Assembly (NCBI GenBank): GCA_963648205.1
Contig: CAVJCT010000069.1
Location: forward strand, 1 to 64,000
Direction: 5' to 3'
DNA length: 64,000 nt
Source: UBA1181 sp963648205
GTDB taxonomy: Bacteria; Bacteroidota; Bacteroidia; Bacteroidales; Paludibacteraceae
Numbering within the stretch: position 1 is the first letter of the stretch; every line of letters begins with the position of its first letter. This document shows, piece after piece, positions 42,778 to 52,961 of this stretch. A program made the translations under genes and the position numbers. Below the pieces are notes generated by a model that did no database searches, had not been told where the DNA came from, and saw only the letters and a list, made by a program, of their open reading frames with translations.

Positions 42778-44043
42778 CTAATTCCATCCCAACACTTTAT
42801 TGTAGACGTTTCTGACTTTCTGAGCAGCATACTCCCACTTGATTCCATCAACCTCTTTCTTTCCTTCCGTGCGAAGTGTCTCATACATAGAAGGATAGGT
42901 GATGATACCGTAGATAGCGTCTGCCATCGCATCAATGTCCCAATAATCGATTTTGATGACGTGAGAAAGGATCTCCGCACAGCCTGATTGCTTGGAAACA
43001 ATGGTAGGAACACCCACCTGCATAGCCTCCAACGGAGAGATTCCAAACGGCTCGGAAACGGATGGCATAATGTAGACATCACTCGATTTCAACATTCTGT
43101 ACACCTCTTTGCCTCTCAAGAATCCTGTGAAATGGAACCGATCTGAAATGTTGCGACTTGCAACTAAATTGATCATCTTCTCCATCATATCACCGCTACC
43201 TGCCATCACAAATCGCACATTGTTCGTGCGCTGTAAAACACGATAAGCAGCCTCAACAAAATACTCAGGACCTTTCTGCATGGTGATACGACCTAAGAAC
43301 GTTACAACTTTGTCTTTCGTTCCTTGGTTGCGCTCGATAGCCAGAATCTCAGGACTCAAAGGCTCAACAGCGTTATGGACTGTGGTAACCTTCGCAGGGT
43401 TGATTCCATAACGGTTGATGACCGTGTCGCGAGTTAAATTGCTCACCGTGATGATATGGTCGGCGTGATCCATACCTGCCTTCTCGATGTTGTAGACAAC
43501 GGGGTTCACATTACCACGGCTACGGTCGAAGTCGGTTGCATGAACGTGAATCACCAACGGTTTGCCAGAAACATACTTCGCATGGATTCCAGCTGGATAG
43601 GTCAGCCAGTCATGCGAGTGGATGATGTCAAAGTCTAACGCACGACTCACCACTCCTGCCACTGCATCGTAGTTGCGAATCTCCTCTTGCAGATTGTCAG
43701 GATAACGACCAGAAAACTCCACAGAACCAATACCATTTACACCTATGTGATTATTGTCTTCACGAATACAGTCTCGGAAACGATAATATTCCTCCTTAGA
43801 CATTTGTCCGTTCAGAATCTGGTCTAAATAATTCTGATCGGGGTCTCTCCAACATACCGGCACTTTATTGGCCGCAATTATCTTCAGAAAGCTCTGATCC
43901 TCGTCTCCCCAGGGTTTAGGCAACATAAAAGTAATATCCATATCCTTCTGCACCGACATGCCACGGGTCAGACCGTAACTCGCCGTTCCTAACCCACCAA
44001 GGATATGAGGTGGAAACTCCCAACCAAACATTAAAGCTTTCAT
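42778..44043 (-). CDS. GT4 glycosyltransferase, glycogen-synthase-like
   Basis: A 421-residue GT-B enzyme. The N-terminal MFGWEFPPHILGGLGTASYGLTRGM binds the donor phosphate end, and HSHDWLTYPAGI and HVHATDFDRSRG follow. The donor domain has FLGRITMQKGPEYFVEAA and MPSVSEPFGISPLEAMQVGVPTI. Its place between a debranching enzyme and a GH57 amylase, 27 and 5 nt away, makes glycogen synthesis or remodelling the most likely role. Cytoplasmic. Confidence 0.88.
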   Translation of the reverse strand: MKALMFGWEFPPHILGGLGTASYGLTRGMSVQKDMDITFMLPKPWGDEDQSFLKIIAANKVPVCWRDPDQNYLDQILNGQMSKEEYYRFRDCIREDNNHIGVNGIGSVEFSGRYPDNLQEEIRNYDAVAGVVSRALDFDIIHSHDWLTYPAGIHAKYVSGKPLVIHVHATDFDRSRGNVNPVVYNIEKAGMDHADHIITVSNLTRDTVINRYGINPAKVTTVHNAVEPLSPEILAIERNQGTKDKVVTFLGRITMQKGPEYFVEAAYRVLQRTNNVRFVMAGSGDMMEKMINLVASRNISDRFHFTGFLRGKEVYRMLKSSDVYIMPSVSEPFGISPLEAMQVGVPTIVSKQSGCAEILSHVIKIDYWDIDAMADAIYGIITYPSMYETLRTEGKKEVDGIKWEYAAQKVRNVYNKVLGWN

Positions 44044-44048
44044 ATCTC

Positions 44049-45980
44049 TTATTTGTTGTAATTTTTCACAATCTTCAACGCTCTCAGCAACTCTGCCACA
44101 TTCATCGCATACGAGATTCCGCCTCGTCTACTGAATGGTGGATTTCCATCATACATCTCAGCAAGCGTACCGACACATCCAACGTGCATCTCCTCCTCGA
44201 AGCCTTCGATTCTTCTCTCCACAAATGAGAGTCCGCTATTCTTATATACATTGAGATATCCCTCAATATAGACACCCATCAACCATGGCCAAACACAGCC
44301 TTGGAATGAGGCATAGACTCTGTCGCACTCGCCTCCGTCAGCATGTCCATGATAATTCTGACTCTTCGGACTCAAAGATCTTAGTCCGCGCGGTGTCAAC
44401 AACTCTTTTGTAGAAATGTCGATAATAGACTTTTTCTGACTGTTCTCCAATGGAGAATATTTCAAAGCGACTGCCCACAACATGTTCGGACGAACCGCAT
44501 GCTCACGATAGTCGTTGATAACATAATCGAACAAATAAACGCCAGTCCAGAAGACTTCCGAGAAACTCTTTTGGGCTTTTCCTGCCACCTCTTTCAGTTT
44601 CTCTGCGTAAAACTCGTTGCCCGTCTCCGTTGCCAACTCAGCAACAAAGCATAAAGCGTTATACCACAAGGCATTAAACTCAACCACATAACCACATCTT
44701 GGTGTGAGAACGTTGCCACCCCACTCTGAAAACATCCAAGAACGTGAACTTTCTGAATGTACCAAGCCATTCTCTTTGAGTTTCAAACTTGGATGCTTGC
44801 CGTTTAAGATGAACTCTAAAATTTCTTTCAAGAAATCGCCATATCGTTGCCATGCTTTCTCATTCGAGGTTGCTTTGGCATACTCTTGAATAGTCCAAGT
44901 AGCCCAAAGAAGCACGTCTGGATCAGTCAAACCCTGCACCTCACTATCGACTGGCTTACCTGCCATAAACGAGCGAAGCTGCGGTATCATCGTATCCATA
45001 ACTCGCTCAAAGCCTTCCAAATCGCCCACTGCCAACGAAACGCCTGGCAATGAGATGAACATATCTCGAGCGACACACTTAAACCAAGGATAACCTGCCA
45101 AAAGATAAAGTTCAGACTCGCTCTTTCTATTGAAGAACTGTTGAGCCGAATTTTTCAGACAGTTGAAGAAGCCCGTACGAGGGGTACGCTTCGTAACTTC
45201 CTCATAATAAACGACATGCAAACGATCCGTGTCTGCCTCACTGACTCCTGCCGAGAAAATGACAGACTCGCCTTGCTTGATGGAAACCTCGAACGTACCA
45301 GGTACGAACAAGTCTTCCTTATTATAATAGCCACGCTCAGCCTCACGAGGATATTCAATACCCTTGTTCCAATGTGGATTAGGCTTGAAGGTTGCGGGCT
45401 TGTTAAACTGCATATAGAGCGTAGGATAACCTTGATACAAACATGTAGAGATACCATTTTTGATTTCTCTGTATGAAGAGTTCAACTGGTAGTTTTCCAC
45501 GCAAAGGTCGTTCACACTTCTGAACGCAAGGAACGGACTAAAACGCAGCGTTGTTGGCGAATTGGCTTGCAACAACGTATATTTAATAAGTATTCTGTTC
45601 TCGTAAGAAACAAAAACCTTCTCTTTTGAAAGAATTACGCCACCTACACGATAGATTCCACAAGGCAAAACATCACAATTGAACTCACGCATATACTTAT
45701 GTCCGCTGGGTGCGTAATTGTTGCCCCAATACTTATGCAAGCCCAAATTGAACTCTGCGCCATGCTGAATCACCGTCTCGTCTAACGATGAAAGAAGCAC
45801 ATGGTTTTCATTGTCCAAACTTGGAACTGGGATCACCAACAAACCGTGATATTTTCTTGTGTTACAGCCAACTAACGTTGTACAATGATAGGCTCCCGAC
45901 TTATTGGTTCGCAACATCTCTAATGAAAGCGACTGCTCCAAATTAGTCAAGATCGTTTTGTCATATCTTAGGTAACTCAT
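44049..45980 (-). CDS. Glycogen debranching enzyme, GH133 type
   Basis: A 643-residue enzyme with an N-terminal GDE_N domain (about 20-235) and a C-terminal amylo-alpha-1,6-glucosidase domain (about 280-640). YLLAGYPWFKCVARDMFISLPG near 297 and NALWYNALCF, NMLWAVAL, HADGGECDRVYASFQGCVWPWLMG are typical of the (alpha/alpha)6 fold. It removes branch stubs from glycogen. First gene of the three-gene glycogen operon. Confidence 0.92.
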   Translation of the reverse strand: MSYLRYDKTILTNLEQSLSLEMLRTNKSGAYHCTTLVGCNTRKYHGLLVIPVPSLDNENHVLLSSLDETVIQHGAEFNLGLHKYWGNNYAPSGHKYMREFNCDVLPCGIYRVGGVILSKEKVFVSYENRILIKYTLLQANSPTTLRFSPFLAFRSVNDLCVENYQLNSSYREIKNGISTCLYQGYPTLYMQFNKPATFKPNPHWNKGIEYPREAERGYYNKEDLFVPGTFEVSIKQGESVIFSAGVSEADTDRLHVVYYEEVTKRTPRTGFFNCLKNSAQQFFNRKSESELYLLAGYPWFKCVARDMFISLPGVSLAVGDLEGFERVMDTMIPQLRSFMAGKPVDSEVQGLTDPDVLLWATWTIQEYAKATSNEKAWQRYGDFLKEILEFILNGKHPSLKLKENGLVHSESSRSWMFSEWGGNVLTPRCGYVVEFNALWYNALCFVAELATETGNEFYAEKLKEVAGKAQKSFSEVFWTGVYLFDYVINDYREHAVRPNMLWAVALKYSPLENSQKKSIIDISTKELLTPRGLRSLSPKSQNYHGHADGGECDRVYASFQGCVWPWLMGVYIEGYLNVYKNSGLSFVERRIEGFEEEMHVGCVGTLAEMYDGNPPFSRRGGISYAMNVAELLRALKIVKNYNK

Positions 45981-46037
45981 AATGCTCTTTGACTTTCGTT
46001 ATGTCCTTCTTTTCACATTCATAGCAATTAGACACCA

Positions 46038-46045
46038 CAAATGTA
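46038..46045 (-). promoter_or_regulatory. -7 element of the glycogen operon
   Basis: TACATTTG on the minus strand, 58 nt before the debranching-enzyme ATG. A TTTG lies 25 nt upstream, longer than usual. Confidence 0.45.
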
Positions 46046-46178
46046 CTTTAACGCATAAATTTAAACATTTCAAACGATATGAAGCTTGTTTTATTTTAGA
46101 TTTTTTTAACAAAATGAAATGAACGATTTCTCAGTCCATAAAAAGAAAAATCTCAGTCTCTTTCTCTGCCAAATTTTG

Positions 46179-46186
46179 TAATTTTG
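46179..46186 (+). promoter_or_regulatory. -7 element of the BadF-type kinase gene
   Basis: TAATTTTG on the plus strand, 42 nt before the ATG. A similar motif starts 8 nt earlier. Confidence 0.45.
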
Positions 46187-46228
46187 TAATTCAACACTCA
46201 TTGACAATAATCAAAATAGTACAAATCA

Positions 46229-47068
46229 ATGAAACTAATCGTGGATAGCGGGTCTACTAAAAGCGACCTTGTATGGCTCGACGGACGAGACATCGTAGAA
46301 CGAAAGCAGATTGACGGTATCAATCCTTTTTATCAAACGGAAGAGGAAATAGAGGCATCGTTGGGCAATAGTTGCTCTTCTCCGTTGAAAGAATGCACTA
46401 CCGAGGTTTACTTCTACGGGGCTGGGTGCGTGCCTGCCAAGTGCGGCATCGTCAAAGAGGCGATTAAGCGAGTTTTTGTCAACGCGAAAGTGGAGGTGGA
46501 GAGCGATTTGTTGGGAGCAGCAAGGGCATTATTGCAACATAGCAGTGGCATCGCCTGCATATTGGGAACTGGCTCAAACTCCTGCTTTTTCGACGGTGAG
46601 AAAATCATCAAGAACGTGCCTTCTCTCGGTTTCATTTTAGGGGACGAAGGTAGCGGTGCCAATATAGGCAAACATCTCATAGCTGATATTTTGAAAGAGT
46701 ATGCGCCTCAAGAAATTCGGGATCGATTTTTCATTGAAGAGGGGGTTACCGCTGCGGAAATCATGGACCACGTCTACAAGCAGCCGTTTCCAAACCGCTA
46801 CTTGGCACAATTCACAAAACATGTTTTTCGACACAAAAAGGAGGATTTTTTCCGCAACCTCCTGCACGACTGTTTCTCTCAATTTTTTGAACGAAATATT
46901 CTCCCCTACGAGTCTTACTTGAAGGGTCAACGTACACTCCACTGCATCGGTTCTATTGCCTGGTATTTTCAAGAAGAAATACAAACGGTAGCAGAGGGTT
47001 ATGGCTTCAGCCTCAACATTTTACAAGCCCCAATGCAAGGGCTGATACAATATCATAGCGAGGGTTAG
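46229..47068 (+). CDS. BadF/BadG/BcrA/BcrD ATPase family, N-acetylglucosamine kinase-like
   Basis: A 279-residue ASKHA-fold kinase. Phosphate 1 motif is VDSGSTKSDLVW, phosphate 2 is GIACILGTGSNSCFFDG, and a glycine-rich SLGFILGDEGSGANIGKHLI follows, typical of Bacteroidetes GlcNAc kinases (NagK-like) used in amino-sugar salvage. Exact sugar not proven. It is convergent with the small gene downstream, overlapping its end by 4 nt. Confidence 0.85.
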   Translation: MKLIVDSGSTKSDLVWLDGRDIVERKQIDGINPFYQTEEEIEASLGNSCSSPLKECTTEVYFYGAGCVPAKCGIVKEAIKRVFVNAKVEVESDLLGAARALLQHSSGIACILGTGSNSCFFDGEKIIKNVPSLGFILGDEGSGANIGKHLIADILKEYAPQEIRDRFFIEEGVTAAEIMDHVYKQPFPNRYLAQFTKHVFRHKKEDFFRNLLHDCFSQFFERNILPYESYLKGQRTLHCIGSIAWYFQEEIQTVAEGYGFSLNILQAPMQGLIQYHSEG

Positions 47069-47295
47069 CCTAATTTTCCAGTTTTTATTTCCTTTTGAAG
47101 ATATGCATAAACGTAACCTGAACTTTGATAGTACAAGCCAGTGTTAGCGTCGCTCAATTTTTCAAATGTTGTGGAGTTATAAAGCAAATTCAAGGCTTCG
47201 GGCATCGAAAGATTATAGTCGTGCATCAGATATTCCGTTAAGTCAACTGCCACTGACTCAACCATATACTTAAACTCAGTCTCCGTTACATTCAT
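47065..47295 (-). CDS. Small toxin-antitoxin-associated protein, 76 residues
   Basis: A helical protein (VAVDLTEYLMHDYNLSMPEALNLLYNSTTFEKLSDANTGLYYQSSGYVYAYLQKEI). Proteins of this kind, to my recollection, occur beside DUF3791 and DUF3990 (ADP-ribosyltransferase-like toxin) genes in gut Bacteroidetes and Firmicutes. Here the DUF3791 gene is 42 nt upstream, but no toxin gene is present. Function unknown. Confidence 0.65.
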   Translation of the reverse strand: MNVTETEFKYMVESVAVDLTEYLMHDYNLSMPEALNLLYNSTTFEKLSDANTGLYYQSSGYVYAYLQKEIKTGKLG

Positions 47296-47337
47296 AATAC
47301 TGGCAAGTTACCTTAACTGTTGAACCATGGTATAATA

Positions 47338-47559
47338 TCATAAAGAACCCCCATTCTTTCTGCAATAGATTTCTAAATTTTCTAAAGCATCTTCAAAACT
47401 TAGCGTATGCAAAATGCCATAATGCTTTATGATCAGTTCTATTCCTTTATAGAATTGCAAATAGTGGTACGCTTGCTTTGCCGTAAGCGAGAATTTTTTT
47501 GCAAATTCATCCACTAAGGCAATGATATATTCTATTTTGTCTCTTATCGGATATTCCAT
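47338..47559 (-). CDS. DUF3791 protein
   Basis: A 73-residue all-helical protein with the DUF3791 pattern (IEYIIALVDEFAKKFSLTAKQAYHYLQFYKGIELIIKHYGILHTLS). DUF3791 genes are usually found in small operons with DUF3990 proteins and are thought to be antitoxins. It lies 21 nt after the porX stop on the same strand. Confidence 0.75.
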   Translation of the reverse strand: MEYPIRDKIEYIIALVDEFAKKFSLTAKQAYHYLQFYKGIELIIKHYGILHTLSFEDALENLEIYCRKNGGSL

Positions 47560-47580
47560 TATCTTAACAAGTTAATTCAC

Positions 47581-49128
47581 CTATTTCGCCTTCAAAGTAA
47601 CAATCGGAACAAACATCTCCTCTAACGAGATACCGCCATGCTGGAACGTGTCCTTATAATACTGAACGTAATAGTTGTAATTGTTTGGATATGCCATGAA
47701 ATCGTCATTTCCAGCAAAAATATAGGTGGAGCTGACATTCGGTGCTGGCAAACCTACCTTCTCGGGCTGCTTGATTTCCAACACGTCTTTAGGGTTATAA
47801 TCCAGATTTTTACCTACTTTGTAGCGCAGGTTCACACTGGTGTTTCTATCTCCCACCACCTTAATGGCATGGTTCACTCGTATCGAACCGTGATCGGTTG
47901 TGATGACCACCTTCGCTCCTTTTTCCGACAATAATCTGAAGAAATCGCAAATCTGCGAATGTTTGAACCACGACTTCGTCAGCGAACGATAGGCAGCCTC
48001 CGTCGATGCCAACTCGCGTATCATCTTAGAGTCCGTACGAGCGTGCGATAACATATCCACGAAATTGAAAACCACCACATTCAACTGGTTCTTCTCATAT
48101 TTGGAATAGTCCGAAATCAATTTCTCACACGCTATGGAATCATTGATTTTGTGATAAGAGAAGGTATATTTCTTTCTGAAACGATCAATCTGCGTCTGAA
48201 TCAACTCCTCCTCAAAATTGTTTTTTCCTTCTTCCTCATTCTCGTCCACCCAATACTGAGGGTACATCTTCTTGATCTGATTAGGCAACAATCCTGAGAA
48301 AATGGCATTGCGGGCATACTGCGTGGAAGTCGGCAAGATCGTACAATAAAGGTCTTCATCCTCAACCACGAAATCACTGCCCAACTCTTCTCTCACCATA
48401 CGCCATTGGTCGAATCGGAAATTATCAAAGACGATGAAAAAGAGTTTCTCTCCTTCGTCCAACAATGGGAAAAGTTGCTTTTTGAAGAGGTCGTGACTCA
48501 TCATCGGACGGTCAGCCCCCTCCTTAAACCAGTTTTCGTAGTTCTTTTTGACAAACTTCACGAATGTCGAATTGGCTTCGTCTTTCTGCATCTGAAACAT
48601 TTCCGTCAGTTGATGCTCTGTATGTTCCAACTCCAACTCCCAGTAAACCAGTTTCTTATAAACCTCCATCCAGTCGTTGATGGTCAGAGAGTCGTTGATT
48701 TGCATTCCGATTCGTCCGAACTCCGAACGATACTCGTCTGTCGTCGTTGAAGAAATGATTTCCTTTTTATTAAGATTCTTCTTGATTGACAGCAATATTT
48801 GATTCGGATTGACGGGTTTGATCAAGTAATCTGCTATTTTCTTGCCGATGGCTTGTGTCATCAAGTCTTCCTCTTCACTCTTTGTAATCATGACGACGGG
48901 GACAAGAGCATCCTTTTCTTTGATCTGCGTCAGTGTCTCCAAGCCACTCAAACCTGGCATATTTTCATCCAAGAAGATGATGTCGAAATGGTCTTCCATG
49001 GTGGCTTGCACAGCATCCTCACCATTGTTGACACATACGACTTCGTAACCTTTGTTCTCTAAAAACAAGACGTGGGCTTTCAATAGATCGATTTCATCGT
49101 CTGCCCATAATATTTTTGCGTTACTCAT
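47581..49128 (-). CDS. porX: T9SS response regulator PorX
   Basis: A 515-residue response regulator with an N-terminal receiver (about 1-120: acidic pair ADDE, phosphorylated Asp in IIFLDENMPG, Lys in MITKSEE). A helical linker leads to a C-terminal PglZ/alkaline-phosphatase-like domain (about 205-515; FFIVFDNFRFDQW, FNFVDMLSHAR, VITTDHGSIRV) with metal-binding acidic and His residues. PorX regulates the type IX secretion system with PorY and is reported to hydrolyse oligonucleotide phosphodiesters. PorY is not in the window; porW lies directly upstream. Confidence 0.92.
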   Translation of the reverse strand: MSNAKILWADDEIDLLKAHVLFLENKGYEVVCVNNGEDAVQATMEDHFDIIFLDENMPGLSGLETLTQIKEKDALVPVVMITKSEEEDLMTQAIGKKIADYLIKPVNPNQILLSIKKNLNKKEIISSTTTDEYRSEFGRIGMQINDSLTINDWMEVYKKLVYWELELEHTEHQLTEMFQMQKDEANSTFVKFVKKNYENWFKEGADRPMMSHDLFKKQLFPLLDEGEKLFFIVFDNFRFDQWRMVREELGSDFVVEDEDLYCTILPTSTQYARNAIFSGLLPNQIKKMYPQYWVDENEEEGKNNFEEELIQTQIDRFRKKYTFSYHKINDSIACEKLISDYSKYEKNQLNVVVFNFVDMLSHARTDSKMIRELASTEAAYRSLTKSWFKHSQICDFFRLLSEKGAKVVITTDHGSIRVNHAIKVVGDRNTSVNLRYKVGKNLDYNPKDVLEIKQPEKVGLPAPNVSSTYIFAGNDDFMAYPNNYNYYVQYYKDTFQHGGISLEEMFVPIVTLKAK

Positions 49129-49173
49129 ATCATCTTCTTTTAAAAGGTTTGACTTTGCGAGTTCATCTCTCGG

Positions 49174-52100
49174 CTATCGATTGAGATACAATCGTTTATA
49201 TAACTCCATATAGACGGTTATATTGCCGGAAGATTTCAACACTTCGTAATTATCCTTCGAAATCACAATGTTTCGATATGGGATATTGTTGAACGAGGCT
49301 TTCACATCAGAACTCTTCACAATCTGCTTCAAGTAAGATATTCCCAACTGCGCATTGGCGAACGTTCCAACAATGTAGATTTGAGGAAACTGCGAGGTAC
49401 TCTCGGTTACCACATTGAGGTTCAGCAACGGCTGGTTGGTCGAATTGTACTTATTGAACGCATCGGAAACCGTCTGCGCTTCCGTCTTACCCGAAGGAAC
49501 AATCACTGCAAAGACATGTGGCGACTCAGGGTCGTAGGTGTACAAGCCTTTATACTTCTTCAGCGGTTTCTTCGGCTGAGCAGTCTTCTTTTCTTCCGTC
49601 TTCACAGAGTCTTTTGGTTGCTCAGTTGGTGCGACAGTCGATTTCACCTTACCCCCTTCGTCGGCTTTCTCTGGTTGAGGAAGCGGTTCTTTTCGCTCCT
49701 CGAGAGGCTTGACGGGTTGCTCGGATTGCTTCATCTGTTTGTCTTCTGCCGTCTTTTCTTGAACTGGTTCTGTTGGTTGAGCGTCCGACTTTTCTGGTGT
49801 CTTCTTCTCATCAGTAGAAGTCTTATTTTCTATTGCTTCTTTATTGACGAAAGACGCTCCATTCAGGTTGTCGCCCTCTTTCACATTCAGTTTTTGCTCG
49901 GATTTGATTTCCTCAATTTCTTTTTCCTCACCAACCAACTGCACGCTCACATTGTTATTTCGTTTGCGAGTCATAATACTATCGCGATAGAATATCTCAT
50001 ACTGCTCCAACGTGTAGCCGTGACCAATCAACTCCAAGTTGTCTGGGGTAATCAAAAGATACCTGTAGGTACTGCCATAGAGAGTCTTTTGAATGCCTTC
50101 ATCTGCAATGACACCATTGATATACCAAAGGGCTTCGTCATAGTTGTCCAATCCAGAAACGGTCAGCACACCTTGTTTCACATTGATTTCGAAGTCCTTG
50201 ATCAAGAACTTAGTGAAGTTGTACATTGCCGTCTCGTAAAGCAACTTGTTCTGATCCACCTTCAAAGTATCGGTCATCAGTTTGAAGAGATAAGGGGTCT
50301 GATAGTTGACGGTGAATCCATGACTCGCCGTTACGCCACTCTCCTTCTCTTCTTCCAAACGAGCCTCCTCGCGCAACGCTGTCAAACCACCCACCGAAGT
50401 TCCCTCCGTAGGCACTTTTCCTTGATTGATCAACGCAAGAATGTCCTTTGCCATCGAAACGACATCTGCATTCGGATAACGCTCTACCAAATGGTTCAAT
50501 GAAGCAGCAAAAGTATCTTGACTCATTGTTTTTCCGATACCTAATGAGTTGAGTAACATAAACTTAGGCAACAACGAGGATACTGGATAGTTCTGCTCCA
50601 TGTATTGCGTATTTTTCGAAACGGCAGTAAAATCACCCTTCAAGAACGCAGCGTAGGTATTCTCATAGATAGAATCTTGCTCGTCTTGCATTCTCTCCAG
50701 ACGCTGGCGGAAATCTGGATTTGACAGAATCTTCGCATACTTGCTGTCAGGATATTGTGCGATAAGACTATCTCTATACTTATTGCTCATCGTCTCGCCA
50801 TAGTTTTTGCCTGCTATACGATAGCAACAGTAGTAGGCATCCGCTGCACGAGAATCGTTTGGATAACGACGAACAAACTCCTCGAAGGTTTCGAGTGCCT
50901 TCGGATAATCCTGCAATTTCTCCTCATAGATGACTGCCATATTGAAGAGGGAGGTTGCTAATTGTTCGTGTGCCACACTCTTCTGCTCGTCGGCAAATGG
51001 GATCTGCTTCAGATAATACTCCGGACGTTTCGGATTCTGCTCATTGGCAAGATTTTCTTCTGCATTTTCATCTTTAACCGAATCGTTAGCGAATCCTTCC
51101 ATATCAAGTTTATCTGCCAGATTCTCCTCGGCAAACACCATGATGTTCTTATTGCGACGGTTCCAATTATCCTCCAATCGACGGGTACCAAACTTGCGTC
51201 GGAACTCCACCTTTCCTTTATCCACCGTGCTCTTCGTGTAGAAATACCAAGTGGACTGCTGTGAATTGCCCAACGCACGATTGTCCATCACTGCCATATT
51301 GTCGATTTCCAAGTCCAACTTGCGCTGTTCCTCACGCTCTTTGATCAGTCGCTCCTGCTCTTTGCGCTCTTCCTCTTTCACCTTCTCAATTTCACGATTC
51401 ACCGCCGCCGTCAACTCCGACTTTGGCGCAGTCGACAATGCCAACAAACTATCTTGCAGTTTGTACGTCGTATAGTTGCCCACCAACTCATCCAACACTT
51501 GCGACAATTTAGAGACACGCTCATAATCGTCATGTTTCTGATCGATAAGTGAATAAGCATCCGAGTAGCAAGGCTGCGCCTTCACATAGTCTTGTCTGCC
51601 ATAATAAATGTCAGCCATAGTGATGAGGGTCTGAGCCTTCTCCAATCCGTTGCGGGTACTTGTATCTGCCGACGTGCGATAGAGACGAAGCGCCTCTGCA
51701 GTATCTTTGCGTGCCAAGTAGATATTTCCCATCGCATAATAAATCTGATCCAAATAATCAGCATTATTACGGTTCTTAGCCAGTTTGTTGAGACGCTTGA
51801 TCAAGTCGGCATCCGATGAACTTTCCACCACCTCCGTCTGCAAAATATTCGCATTGAAAGTCATCTGATAGTTCGGATTGGCTTTTATCACCTTGTCATA
51901 GTAGAGGTAGGCATCCTCCTTCTGACCTAAATATTGATAAATCTGCGCAATGACAAAATTGAATCTTGTGCGCTGCATTCTGTCTTCTTCGACCTCAACA
52001 GCCTTCAGCAAATGAGGTAAAGCCTCCTTGTATTCCTTGTTCTCGCAATGCAAATCTGCCTTCGCTCCATGATATAGTCCAACGACATCAACAGGCAATT

Positions 52101-52731
52101 CTTCACCATCAATATTGTTCAGAATCTCCTCTGCCTCGTAGTTCCAACCTAATTCCTTCAACGCACGAGCCTTCCAAATTGACGCTTTCAACACCAACGT
52201 TTTATCATTTGAAAAGTGCTTCGTAATGTAGGTGAATGTTGCCGAAGCAGCCAGATAATCGTTCGAGTAATATTTTGCCTGACCCAGCAACATCCACACC
52301 TCGTCCATGAAAGAGTTGAACTCCTCTTGATTGTAGAATGCCACATACGCAGGGTCGCGCATCTTCTCATATTTTTTCTTCGGTTTCTTCTGCATCGAAT
52401 GCTTCGAAATCGCCAACTCGCATTTCTCGATGGTGCGGGTCATATCACCCTTTGCCACCCCCTCAGTCGACTTGTCGCTCACCGAGAAAACTGGTATGAT
52501 GTGAGAATAGTCGGGCGCGTAACTATCGTCAATCTTCTTATAACCCTTTTTAAACGACTCATGCGCATTATAATAGACATTATAACGTGTATTCAGAGCC
52601 TGGTATCTACGATTGAACGCAGTGTTCTTCTTCATATCGCAACCCCCTAACGTAAAAATCAGAGTTGCGACAAATGCTATATATATAATAGGTATAGAAA
52701 CGACTTTTGCCGTTTTTTTCTTAAATATCAT
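49174..52731 (-). CDS. porW: T9SS lipoprotein PorW (SprE-like)
   Basis: A TPR lipoprotein of about 1185 residues from the ATG at 52731 (MIFKKKTAKVVSIPIIYIAF). The earlier in-frame ATG at 52818 overlaps the -7 element. Lipobox LGGC is followed by the family start NTAFNRRYQALNTRYNVYYNAHESFKKGYKKI. TPR-like repeats run to about 900. A Glu/Lys/Pro-rich linker (about 1000-1095) precedes a C-terminal domain (TYDPESPHVFAVIVPS). PorW links the T9SS translocon to its motor ring. Adjacent to porX. Confidence 0.87.
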   Translation of the reverse strand: MIFKKKTAKVVSIPIIYIAFVATLIFTLGGCDMKKNTAFNRRYQALNTRYNVYYNAHESFKKGYKKIDDSYAPDYSHIIPVFSVSDKSTEGVAKGDMTRTIEKCELAISKHSMQKKPKKKYEKMRDPAYVAFYNQEEFNSFMDEVWMLLGQAKYYSNDYLAASATFTYITKHFSNDKTLVLKASIWKARALKELGWNYEAEEILNNIDGEELPVDVVGLYHGAKADLHCENKEYKEALPHLLKAVEVEEDRMQRTRFNFVIAQIYQYLGQKEDAYLYYDKVIKANPNYQMTFNANILQTEVVESSSDADLIKRLNKLAKNRNNADYLDQIYYAMGNIYLARKDTAEALRLYRTSADTSTRNGLEKAQTLITMADIYYGRQDYVKAQPCYSDAYSLIDQKHDDYERVSKLSQVLDELVGNYTTYKLQDSLLALSTAPKSELTAAVNREIEKVKEEERKEQERLIKEREEQRKLDLEIDNMAVMDNRALGNSQQSTWYFYTKSTVDKGKVEFRRKFGTRRLEDNWNRRNKNIMVFAEENLADKLDMEGFANDSVKDENAEENLANEQNPKRPEYYLKQIPFADEQKSVAHEQLATSLFNMAVIYEEKLQDYPKALETFEEFVRRYPNDSRAADAYYCCYRIAGKNYGETMSNKYRDSLIAQYPDSKYAKILSNPDFRQRLERMQDEQDSIYENTYAAFLKGDFTAVSKNTQYMEQNYPVSSLLPKFMLLNSLGIGKTMSQDTFAASLNHLVERYPNADVVSMAKDILALINQGKVPTEGTSVGGLTALREEARLEEEKESGVTASHGFTVNYQTPYLFKLMTDTLKVDQNKLLYETAMYNFTKFLIKDFEINVKQGVLTVSGLDNYDEALWYINGVIADEGIQKTLYGSTYRYLLITPDNLELIGHGYTLEQYEIFYRDSIMTRKRNNNVSVQLVGEEKEIEEIKSEQKLNVKEGDNLNGASFVNKEAIENKTSTDEKKTPEKSDAQPTEPVQEKTAEDKQMKQSEQPVKPLEERKEPLPQPEKADEGGKVKSTVAPTEQPKDSVKTEEKKTAQPKKPLKKYKGLYTYDPESPHVFAVIVPSGKTEAQTVSDAFNKYNSTNQPLLNLNVVTESTSQFPQIYIVGTFANAQLGISYLKQIVKSSDVKASFNNIPYRNIVISKDNYEVLKSSGNITVYMELYKRLYLNR

Positions 52732-52815
52732 CTCTTTATAGTTCTCTTTCCAACAAGAATTCAATGTTCTTACAATTAATAACCTTAGAAAAGCACAAAA
52801 ATTGCACACACGAGA

Positions 52816-52823
52816 CAAAGTTA
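52816..52823 (-). promoter_or_regulatory. porW promoter, -7 element
   Basis: TAACTTTG on the minus strand, 85 nt before the chosen ATG. The rest of 52732-53052 is AT-rich and holds only the 33-bp-period repeats near its right end. Confidence 0.5.
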
Positions 52824-52961
52824 ACCAAAAAACACAAAAAACTATAACTTTAATACTTACCTATACAACGAGTTTTTTCACCATCAAAGAGCCTCGTCCT
52901 TATTAAGTCTTCTTCAATTTCTATAACTCATTGTAAATCTTACAGTTAAAAGTAGTTTTTC

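Noticed and set aside
49381..50502. Open frame of 373 codons opposite porW
   Set aside because: Antisense shadow of porW with Leu/Phe/Arg-rich composition and no recognisable domain.
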